Shown here piece by piece: positions 17,807 to 24,767 of a stretch of DNA of 64,000 nucleotides. The notes under the pieces were generated by a model. The model ran no database searches and had not been told where the DNA came from. It worked only from the letters and a program-made list of their open reading frames with translations. The DNA comes from Flavobacteriaceae bacterium UBA5534. GTDB taxonomy: Bacteria; Bacteroidota; Bacteroidia; Flavobacteriales; Flavobacteriaceae. The stretch is taken from positions 1 to 64,000 of the forward strand of contig DINS01000021.1 in assembly GCA_002426015.1 (NCBI GenBank), read 5' to 3'. Both the position numbers and the translations under genes were made by a program. Within the stretch, counting starts at the first letter, position 1, and every line of letters begins with the position of its first letter.

Positions 17807-18299
17807 ACTCTACTTTGGTCATGATTATATCCATAGGAATATTGATTGGTGGCGCGTTATTAGGAATAATATCGTAGTAATTAACTTTCCAAGTAGCAGT
17901 AGTCGGATTAGTTGTTAAAATTCTCATCTTTAACCAAGATTCACATAAGTCATATTGTGCAAAATCTTGGGACTCATAGTCATAAGAGTTATCCAATATT
18001 CGCCCTGACAAACTCACGTGATCACTATTTAAACCTACATTAATCACTGGATGCCAATGTTGGGCCATAGCAGAATTATAAGGTTTATCAGATGTATAAA
18101 CAAGGGTTTCAATTCCGTTATTGACCTCAACCATTTCAAAATGTCCTTTTGTAGTTGAATTTTGTTCAAAAAGGAACACTCTAAAAATTTGGTTTCCATT
18201 TTGCCATTCCCAAGTACCATGAAAAGGGTTTTGAGCATAGCTGTTTAAAGAAATAATTGTAAAAAAAATGGTTATTATTATATATTTAATTGTTCTCAT
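17805..18299 (-). CDS. Small exported protein, possible third member of the DUF6705-like set
   Basis: 164 residues with a signal peptide (MRTIKYIIITIFFTIISLNSYAQ). The mature protein starts NPFHGTWEWQNGNQIFRVFLFEQ, the G-x-W-x-x-x-x-G-x pattern seen in its two neighbours, is rich in beta-strand, and ends IIMTKVE, similar in place to their LTKQ. Likeness is weaker than between the other two, so membership is tentative. It lies 12 nt downstream of the lipoprotein gene. Confidence 0.7.
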   Translation of the reverse strand: MRTIKYIIITIFFTIISLNSYAQNPFHGTWEWQNGNQIFRVFLFEQNSTTKGHFEMVEVNNGIETLVYTSDKPYNSAMAQHWHPVINVGLNSDHVSLSGRILDNSYDYESQDFAQYDLCESWLKMRILTTNPTTATWKVNYYDIIPNNAPPINIPMDIIMTKVE

Positions 18300-18311
18300 A
18301 ATATTTGTGTT

Positions 18312-19781
18312 TTATCCGCAAGGGGTTTCTTTGATGTTATCTTCTTCGGAATCATCATAATTAAGTTGGGTATAGTTTGTAAAGGTTTCATCTATGCTGA
18401 ATAAATTGACTCCCATATCAGCCTCATCAATAAACTGTAAAAAGGCTTCCAATACTTCTTGATTATCTGTGTTATCTGTTTTGATTGGTGCAGGATTATC
18501 CCCTTCCATATCATAATATTTATCAAATATTGGCACAATCGTATTGTTTATATAGTCTGTTTCTTCTTGAGTAGCAGCCAATCCGCTTTGCCATTTTTTG
18601 TAGGTAGTCACATATTTAAAGAAATTTAAATACTTTGTCTTGTTTTTTATGGTCAAGGCATATCTAGTTCCTTTTCCTGTAACCAAAAAAGCAACAAATT
18701 TCCTATGGTCTAAATTATTATCTTTCAAACGTTGATAATAAAATTGTAAATCATTAGGAGAAAACACCGAGTATGTGTCTTGCCCTGTAGTGGCATCTGT
18801 CTCATAATGTGTATGAGCTATTGCAATATATTCAGAAATAGGATTCAATTGTAACTCAACATAAGGCTCAAGTGCTGTACCGCTCTGATCAAATTCTGTA
18901 CCATCTTTGAATACCCCAACAGCATTTTCATGGTCCTCATTGACAGTTGTTGACAAATCAACTAACTTTTGTCGGTATTCAGGGTAATCAATAAATAATT
19001 CGTTCATGTTTTCACAGGGATTCCTTACAGAACTTCCATCTGTATTTGTAAGTGCAGTCGCTTTAGGCCCTCCAGATGTTGAAGTTGTTCCTCCAGAAGT
19101 TCCAGGACTACCAGTCGTACCGCCAGGAGTTGTACCAGTCGAGCCGCTTCCGCTACCACCTCCATCACATGGGACGGATTGCCATTCATATACATACTCA
19201 TAACAATGACCACAACATTCCCATGTACAAGAAGAAACATTATGACCATTCGCACAATTTTCAAATCTATCTACCTCGACAAATTCCGTACAAGTGCTTC
19301 CTCTACCATAAGTATTTATCTGATCTATATCAAAAGGCTCTACAGTCATTTTATCCAATAAATCAATTTCTATGCCACTGTCTATCAAACTTCTTTCTTC
19401 TTGGGTCAATGTATAGGTCACCAAATCGGCTTCATAATCTCCATTCTCGGTTAAAGATAGCACAATATTGTTGATGTTGTAATTGTCATCTTCATTGTAA
19501 ATACCGAAGGTATAGGAATGGTAAGACCCATCAATTGCCTCAATAAAAGTGGCTTCGTTGAGGATGAGGTCGAACTGCACGTTGTCGTATCTTGCATAAT
19601 CGCCACCTGTTGTTTGCCTGATACCTCTTCCAATCGAGGCTAATTTTTCGGTCAGGGTACGGTTCTTAACGAACTCGTTGGAGCCAATTCTCGACACGGA
19701 GTATTTGTCGGCTTTGGGTTTTTCAATCTCCATGCTATCTTCCATACAATTGGTAAAGAGTACCGAAATGCCAAAAAGCAA
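18312..19781 (-). CDS. Lipoprotein with Cys-rich segment and JAMM-like C-terminal domain; start uncertain
   Basis: 489 residues from a TTG at 19781. The N-terminus ends in a lipobox-like LFTNC, but with this start it lacks the usual basic residues. Residues about 165-200 hold several Cys (ENCANGHNVSSCTWECCGHC), followed by a Gly/Ser/Thr linker (about 205-245). The C-terminal half contains YIAIAHTHYE and, 12 residues on, FSPNDL, resembling the HxH...SxxD motif of JAB1/MPN (JAMM) metallopeptidases. I do not recognise the whole protein. It is the first gene of the exported-protein cluster. See the finding on a possible frameshift in its signal peptide. Confidence 0.7.
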   Translation of the reverse strand: MLFGISVLFTNCMEDSMEIEKPKADKYSVSRIGSNEFVKNRTLTEKLASIGRGIRQTTGGDYARYDNVQFDLILNEATFIEAIDGSYHSYTFGIYNEDDNYNINNIVLSLTENGDYEADLVTYTLTQEERSLIDSGIEIDLLDKMTVEPFDIDQINTYGRGSTCTEFVEVDRFENCANGHNVSSCTWECCGHCYEYVYEWQSVPCDGGGSGSGSTGTTPGGTTGSPGTSGGTTSTSGGPKATALTNTDGSSVRNPCENMNELFIDYPEYRQKLVDLSTTVNEDHENAVGVFKDGTEFDQSGTALEPYVELQLNPISEYIAIAHTHYETDATTGQDTYSVFSPNDLQFYYQRLKDNNLDHRKFVAFLVTGKGTRYALTIKNKTKYLNFFKYVTTYKKWQSGLAATQEETDYINNTIVPIFDKYYDMEGDNPAPIKTDNTDNQEVLEAFLQFIDEADMGVNLFSIDETFTNYTQLNYDDSEEDNIKETPCG

Positions 19782-19996
19782 GATGCCGAGTTTTAGGTAA
19801 TTTTTAAATGTGTGTTTTATACATAAACTATTTTAGAAGGATTAAATGTTCAAGTAACACTTTTTAAAAACACCAAACAATACTTAGAACTACGTAATTT
19901 TTGCTCCAAAACACCAGCAAAACCGTTTCAAACTTAAAACAGGACGTCAGATTTTGAAAATTGGAATGGGCAAAGTGGGTGTTTGGGTGAGGGAAA

Positions 19997-20030
19997 AGAC
20001 ACAAATTTCACAGATTTTCACGAATTAATT
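19997..20030. repeat. Short AT-rich repeat-like motif in the gap before the RemB-like gene
   Basis: The 272-bp gap 19782-20053 holds no gene. It contains agacacaaatttcacagatt followed by ttcacgaattaatt, similar (16 of 20) to agacacgaatttcattaatt at 16399-16418, on the other side of the exported-protein cluster. Sequences of this kind recur in Flavobacteriia intergenic DNA; significance is unclear. Confidence 0.35.
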
Positions 20031-20053
20031 AACGCTAATTAGTCTCTCTTTTG

Positions 20054-22162
20054 TTAATTATCAATATACCAATTAAACAAATCTGTTCTCACGCCAACGC
20101 TCAACCAAACCGTATTACTTTTAAACGTGGTCATGGTAGTCGCCTCTGGATTGAAGTTTCTAAAACTGATATTGGTAAAGAGTTTTAAATTACTCACTGG
20201 ATTGATGATATAACCTGCTTGCAATTCGGCATTGAAGGTTTTGGTCTTGATACCTTGTCCAATCTCAACTCCTGTATCAGATGGACGTTCGTTATAGTTT
20301 CGGTAAATGTCACCTCCATAACTAAACGTATCATCGTCTGTATTAAAATCGAAGCCTCTTAAACCAAAAATCAATTTGGCATCTGCAAACCAACGTTGGT
20401 AATTGTAACGACCTATTAAAATGGTTTCTTTAAAATTGGAGCCCCAAAGATGTGCCATTGGCTGATTGTTATGACCATAATTGAGCACAATCGTGTTATG
20501 AGAATAGGTATATGGTCGCACTTGGTTATATTCAAACTGAAGCAATAAGTTATCAACTTTAAAGGCATTGTAATATTTTGCTCCTATTTGATACCCAAAC
20601 TTGTTTTTCCAGCTTTTATTTCCGCCTTTGACATCGCTCAATGAAAACTCATCCAGTATAAACTGTCCGTAAAGATTCACTTTATTGTTCCATTTGTATT
20701 TTGCAGAGGCTCCAACAATAGCATTACCAGACCCTTGTCCAGTTTCAAACTCAATAGCTCTATAAAAAATAATTGGGTTTAAATAATTGATATCAAAACC
20801 TCTATCGTTGGTATTGGACCAAATAACCGATTCAAACAATCCAAGATTCAAACGCTTGGAAACATTCCAACTCAAATAATGATTTGCCATATACTTGGTC
20901 AAAAAAGCACCATCTTCGGTCACTTCTGGTCGAACATCCTTTAACCACATCCATGTATTGGTGTATTTTATTTTCCAGAATTTGGTGTTCAGTTTTAAAA
21001 ATGGATACGGGCTCGACACGTCACTTTGTAATAACGAACGATAGCCATCACCTATAAAATTCTTACCATGACCAAATTGTACATTGATAAATTTGGCTGG
21101 TGAATAGGACAAATAAGCTTCTGCTACAGGATAATCATAAGCATCGTCTTTAAAACGCTTTGCAATACCTCGACCTGGAATAATCGCTGGGTCTGGCCCA
21201 AAGGCCTTTAAACTTTCGGCATATTGATTATAGTATTGAGCAAATCGACCTTGGCTCTCATAAACAGATGCCGAAAAATTGAATTTCTTGCCTAATCCTC
21301 CTTGCACATAAAACCCTCTTGTATTATTGAAGGTGGTATTAAAATCGGCTTCTGTATCCTTACCAACTTGCAAATCGAACACAGGATCTACCGTAAACCA
21401 ATAATCTTTACCTTGCACTTGCACCAAGTGCTCATCCCACAATTTTTTGCTCCACCAACCATCACTCCCTTTTATCAGGGCTTTTTTTTCAGCTTCAAAA
21501 TCGTAATAGGCTGCAACCTCATCGTACATAAAAGGTTTGGCTGCTGTATGTCCATTGGTCCCCAATCCGTTCATATTGGCATCAAATCGTGCATAATAGG
21601 TATGTGTGAACGGAATGTTGAGTCGGCTTGTATATTCTAAGTTTTGATATTTGACAATGTCGTTGTTGATACTGTCAAGCTCGTTGGAAACAATTTCGTT
21701 TAAGTCAGCTACTTTTTTGATAGTTTCGGCCTTTTCCTTTTCTGTTTGAATCACTTCTGGATTGACCAAAGGAATTTTTATTGTTAAAGAATATTGAAAG
21801 AATGTTGGCTTGCCATTATAGGTTCCTGGTTGAATTGTTGGCAAACTATCAAACACTCGTTTAGTCTCTTCTTTTAATTCGTCATATACCGCATCAACAT
21901 AAAGCACTTTGATGTCGCCTTTGTCATTCACTTCAAAAAGCACTTTTATATCACCTTTATAGCTATCGTCAGCTACAATTTGTGGCACTTTAAAGTTTTC
22001 AAAAATATAGGTATTGATTTTATTGTTGAAACAGGCTTTTAACTGATCGATTGGTTGTGATTCACAATCTGGAAAGGTTGGAGATTTCTCATACGCTTGA
22101 ATGTTTTGAGAAAACCCAGTATAATGAATTAGTGCAAAAAAGAATAAAAAGAATTTCTTCAT
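20054..22162 (-). CDS. RemB-like outer-membrane protein with N-terminal TonB-C-like domain
   Basis: 702 residues with a signal peptide (MKKFFLFFFALIHYTGFSQ). Residues about 25-130 look like the TonB C-terminal domain (SPTFPDCES, VLFEVNDKGDIKVLYV, SLPTIQPGTYNGKPTFFQYSLTI), as in the two TonB-type genes just upstream. From about residue 180 a long beta-rich region (DPVFDLQVGKD, FGHGKNFIGDGYRSLLQSD, amphipathic strands to the end) fits a Wzi-like outer-membrane barrel. I associate it with the gliding motility protein RemB of Flavobacterium, by memory of the sequence pattern only. Preceded by a terminator, so probably transcribed alone. Confidence 0.65.
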   Translation of the reverse strand: MKKFFLFFFALIHYTGFSQNIQAYEKSPTFPDCESQPIDQLKACFNNKINTYIFENFKVPQIVADDSYKGDIKVLFEVNDKGDIKVLYVDAVYDELKEETKRVFDSLPTIQPGTYNGKPTFFQYSLTIKIPLVNPEVIQTEKEKAETIKKVADLNEIVSNELDSINNDIVKYQNLEYTSRLNIPFTHTYYARFDANMNGLGTNGHTAAKPFMYDEVAAYYDFEAEKKALIKGSDGWWSKKLWDEHLVQVQGKDYWFTVDPVFDLQVGKDTEADFNTTFNNTRGFYVQGGLGKKFNFSASVYESQGRFAQYYNQYAESLKAFGPDPAIIPGRGIAKRFKDDAYDYPVAEAYLSYSPAKFINVQFGHGKNFIGDGYRSLLQSDVSSPYPFLKLNTKFWKIKYTNTWMWLKDVRPEVTEDGAFLTKYMANHYLSWNVSKRLNLGLFESVIWSNTNDRGFDINYLNPIIFYRAIEFETGQGSGNAIVGASAKYKWNNKVNLYGQFILDEFSLSDVKGGNKSWKNKFGYQIGAKYYNAFKVDNLLLQFEYNQVRPYTYSHNTIVLNYGHNNQPMAHLWGSNFKETILIGRYNYQRWFADAKLIFGLRGFDFNTDDDTFSYGGDIYRNYNERPSDTGVEIGQGIKTKTFNAELQAGYIINPVSNLKLFTNISFRNFNPEATTMTTFKSNTVWLSVGVRTDLFNWYIDN

Positions 22163-22224
22163 AAGACAGTAGCAATCTTTAATAGGCGAAAGATACTATT
22201 TTTTTCAAAAAACGGGACATTAAA

Positions 22225-22254
22225 AAACCGTTATCCAAAGGAAGATAACGGTTT
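22225..22254 (-). terminator. Terminator after the frameshifted TonB-type gene
   Basis: Stem AAACCGTTATC / GATAACGGTTT with an 8-nt loop; on the minus strand it is followed by a T run. It lies just past the out-of-frame end of the TonB-type gene. Confidence 0.85.
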
Positions 22255-22276
22255 GTGTTAGATATTATTACTGTAT

Positions 22277-22345
22277 CTATTGTACTTTAAAAACGATAGG
22301 CAAATTGTACATGACCGTTACAGGCTTTTCTCTTTGCTTTCCTGC
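22277..22345 (-). other. Out-of-frame remainder of the TonB C-terminus
   Basis: Read in the -1 frame, the DNA after codon CAG (22345-22347) gives GKQREKPVTVMYNLPIVFKVQ and a stop at 22277. This lines up with GKQRGKSVTVPYSLPILFQVQD at the end of the intact paralogue at 23184. It is the lost end of the preceding protein. Confidence 0.85.
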
Positions 22346-23067
22346 TGCATTTTAGGGATTTTTGTGGTCAATCTCACAGCTTCTTTTTCCAGTTGGTGGT
22401 GAGGGGCTCTGGCTTTCACATCAGCTATATTTCCGTTTTTATCAATTTTGAAGGCGATATCTATTTTTTGGGTGCCTGTTAAACCGAGTTCGGTCGCCAA
22501 ATCTAAATCAAAATTTCGTTGTACAAGTTTTGATAGCTTTTCTGACATACATTCTAAACGTTGTTTATTGTTTTTTGCTGATTCGCAACCAGGATATATT
22601 GGCACTTTTTCGACACCAATTGTAGAAAAAACATGATCTTCTTCAATTATTTTCTCAATTTTGTCTATCTCATCAATCTTAGCTGTTGTATTGGACGATG
22701 TTTGTGGTTCGGTAAAAAGTTGTGTTGGTAATTTTTCTACATAATCGTTTTCCTTTTCAATAGGCTCTTTGGTAATGACAACCGATGTTTTCTTTTCATC
22801 AACTTTCTGTTTATCTGTTTTTTCTATTTCAAAAACTTCTGGTGCAAATTCTGAAATTTCATCAATTGGATCGACAATCGCATAATCGTGATTTGTTTTT
22901 TCAAAGTTCATTTCAAAAACTCCAAAGGTTACCAAAAGACAAATAATCAAACCAACCTGAAAATACAGCGTTGAGTTTTTTTGTAAATTTACAGCGTGCT
23001 TTTGCGAAACCACACTGCTTTTGTTGCTCTGACCAGCAACATCTGTTGTGTTTTTTTGATTTTTCAT
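22318..23067 (-). CDS. TonB-type energy transducer paralogue, C-terminus frameshifted
   Basis: 249 residues in the open frame: cytoplasmic Lys/Asn-rich start, one membrane helix (about 36-51), an acidic/Lys-rich periplasmic linker without the polyproline run of its neighbour, and a TonB-like C-terminal domain (VPIYPGCES, IDIAFKIDKNGNIADVKARAPH, KIPKMQ). After KMQ the frame gives QESKEKSL and stops, while the expected ending is present one frame back. TonB normally needs this last strand to grip receptor TonB boxes, so the product is probably impaired. Either a real mutation or a sequencing error; the intact paralogue is 117 bp upstream. Confidence 0.8.
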   Translation of the reverse strand: MKNQKNTTDVAGQSNKSSVVSQKHAVNLQKNSTLYFQVGLIICLLVTFGVFEMNFEKTNHDYAIVDPIDEISEFAPEVFEIEKTDKQKVDEKKTSVVITKEPIEKENDYVEKLPTQLFTEPQTSSNTTAKIDEIDKIEKIIEEDHVFSTIGVEKVPIYPGCESAKNNKQRLECMSEKLSKLVQRNFDLDLATELGLTGTQKIDIAFKIDKNGNIADVKARAPHHQLEKEAVRLTTKIPKMQQESKEKSL

Positions 23068-23126
23068 AATACTTATTATTTAGAATGTTAATATTATGAT
23101 AAAATCGCAATAAGCATACCAAAGTA

Positions 23127-23160
23127 AAAATCCCGTTCAATTAGTTTTGAACGGGATTTT
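23127..23160 (-). terminator. Terminator between the two TonB-type genes
   Basis: Stem AAAATCCCGTTCAA / TTGAACGGGATTTT with a 6-nt loop and flanking A/T runs. On the minus strand it ends the intact tonB gene, so the downstream paralogue needs its own promoter. Confidence 0.85.
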
Positions 23161-23183
23161 GAATATGATATGTAAACTTTTAT

Positions 23184-23909
23184 TTAGTCTTGTACTTGGA
23201 ATAAAATTGGCAATGAGTAAGGTACTGTTACTGACTTACCTCTTTGTTTTCCTGGTTGCATTTTTGGCAACAAACCAATAACACGTTTTGCTTCTTTTTC
23301 TAAACCTGGATGTGGCGCTCTTGCTTGGATATTGGTAATATCTCCGTTTTTGTCAATCTTAAAGATAACGTTAATACGCTGTCTCCCAGAAAGACCAAGT
23401 TCTCCTGCCAGTTCAGTATTAAATTTTTTGTTGACGAAGTCTGAAATTTTATCAGACATACATTGTTTTTTGGCATTGTTTCCTTTTTCGTTTTCACATC
23501 CTGGAAATACAGGAACGTTTTCAATTACAGCAAAAGGAACCTCGATGTCTTCTTCTGGTTCTTCAACCACTTTTACATCGGCAACCTTAACGATTTTTTC
23601 TTCCTGACTTGTTTCTGTAGATTTGATAACCGTTTCTTCCACTTTTTCATCATCCTTTACAACCTCAATGATTTCTGGAGCTGCAGGTGGTGGTGGTGGA
23701 GGTGGTGGTGTTATTTCTTGTTGTGTGATTGGAATTTCCTCATCATCCAATTCATCCATATTTAATTGACCAATGTCAATGTTAGATTTCTCGTAAGTCT
23801 TATAATTTATTGCCCAATTAGTAAGCAATAACACTAAAGCAAGTCCAACAGCGAAGTATAACGAGCTGTTTCTACTTACATCTGCTTTTGGATTTTTTTT
23901 CGGTTCCAT
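23184..23909 (-). CDS. tonB: Energy transducer TonB
   Basis: 241 residues. Layout: short cytoplasmic end, membrane helix (about 15-31), a polyproline run (PPPPPPPPAAPE, about 67-78), acidic linker, then the TonB C-terminal domain (VPVFPGCENEKG, INVIFKIDKNGDITNIQARAPHPGLEKEA, LPKMQPGKQRGKSVTVPYSLPI). With ExbB/ExbD it passes proton-motive energy to TonB-dependent outer-membrane receptors. Upstream TAATTTAG with a TTG 21 nt before it is a plausible promoter. Confidence 0.9.
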   Translation of the reverse strand: MEPKKNPKADVSRNSSLYFAVGLALVLLLTNWAINYKTYEKSNIDIGQLNMDELDDEEIPITQQEITPPPPPPPPAAPEIIEVVKDDEKVEETVIKSTETSQEEKIVKVADVKVVEEPEEDIEVPFAVIENVPVFPGCENEKGNNAKKQCMSDKISDFVNKKFNTELAGELGLSGRQRINVIFKIDKNGDITNIQARAPHPGLEKEAKRVIGLLPKMQPGKQRGKSVTVPYSLPILFQVQD

Positions 23910-23971
23910 ATCTAAACGTGTTTAAGGAATGCTAAATTAACCAATAAATTGTTAAAAAAGCAAGGATTAAT

Positions 23972-24337
23972 TTATTTTAACTTTAACTTCCTATGCAAGG
24001 CTATAATCAGTACCGCAAAAATGACGCCAAAACTATTGGCTAACACATCTTTAACATCTGAAATTCTTGAATCGGTAAATAAACTTTGCAATATTTCTAT
24101 CAAACCACCATAAACGATGGCCACTGTTGCTGACCACATAATTTTATTTTTAACATTCTTTGTAAGCAGAAAGTTATAAAACAACAAGGTCAATAGTACA
24201 TAGGCAACTGTGTGATAAATTTTGTCATCAAAAGAAGATCCCAAATTTGGGATATTGACATTGTTGACCAAACTAGCAATGGTAAGTAACAGAATGTAAA
24301 TAACAACTATTGCTAACGCGTATCGTTTAAGCACCAA
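23972..24337 (-). CDS. VanZ family membrane protein
   Basis: 121 residues, four membrane helices, and the VanZ-type signature DDKIYHTVAYVLLTLLFY followed by GGLIEILQSLFTDSRISDVKDVLANSFGV. VanZ proteins are linked to low-level teicoplanin resistance in some Gram-positives; in Bacteroidota the function is unknown. It overlaps the gcvH 3' end by 11 bp and must be co-transcribed with it. Confidence 0.88.
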   Translation of the reverse strand: MVLKRYALAIVVIYILLLTIASLVNNVNIPNLGSSFDDKIYHTVAYVLLTLLFYNFLLTKNVKNKIMWSATVAIVYGGLIEILQSLFTDSRISDVKDVLANSFGVIFAVLIIALHRKLKLK

Positions 24338-24707
24338 TCAACGCTTTATAATCGTCGGCCGACAGTAGCCCATCTAATTGAGAGGTGTCTGAACATTTAA
24401 TTTTAATCATCCAGCCCTCCCCATAAGGATCGGAATTTACTTTTTCTGGCTCATCTTCCAATGAAGAATTGAACTCAATAATTTCACCAGAAACTGGTAA
24501 AAACAAATCTGATACTGTCTTTACAGCTTCAACTGTTCCAAAAATCTCTTCTGCTTCAAGGGTTTCGTCAACTGTTTCTACTTCAACGTAAACAATATCT
24601 CCTAACTCACCTTGTGCAAAATCGGTAATTCCAACAGTTACAATATCGCCTTCAATTTTAACCCATTCGTGGTCTTTGGTGTACTTTAATTGTGATGGTA
24701 TATTCAT
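24327..24707 (-). CDS. gcvH: Glycine cleavage system H protein
   Basis: 126 residues, full length. The lipoyl attachment site is the lysine in GTVEAVKTVSD (about residue 63), within the lipoyl fold (DHEWVKIEGDIVTVGITDFA, GDIVYVEVE, NSDPYGEGWMIKIK). It carries the aminomethyl group between P, T and L proteins. None of its partners is in the window. It has its own promoter in the gap after sprA. Confidence 0.96.
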   Translation of the reverse strand: MNIPSQLKYTKDHEWVKIEGDIVTVGITDFAQGELGDIVYVEVETVDETLEAEEIFGTVEAVKTVSDLFLPVSGEIIEFNSSLEDEPEKVNSDPYGEGWMIKIKCSDTSQLDGLLSADDYKALIGA

Positions 24708-24734
24708 CTTATTGTGGTATAAATTTTAGAATAA

Positions 24735-24765
24735 CAAATGTACTTTTTAAAAGCTTTTAATTCAA
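24735..24765 (-). promoter_or_regulatory. Promoter of gcvH-vanZ
   Basis: Minus strand TTG (24763-24765), 20-nt spacer, TACATTTG (24735-24742), about 27 nt before the gcvH ATG. Both elements fit the Bacteroidota consensus. Confidence 0.65.
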
Positions 24766-24767
24766 AA

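Noticed and set aside
16399..20030. Genomic island bounded by direct repeats with mobility genes
   Set aside because: The outer motifs (16399-16418 and 19997-20016) match at only 16 of 20 positions and belong to a common intergenic sequence type; there is no integrase or transposase.
22318..22350. Programmed -1 frameshift in the TonB-type gene
   Set aside because: No X-XXY-YYZ slippery heptamer in the right phase and no clear stimulatory stem after it before the terminator; a simple mutation or error is likelier.
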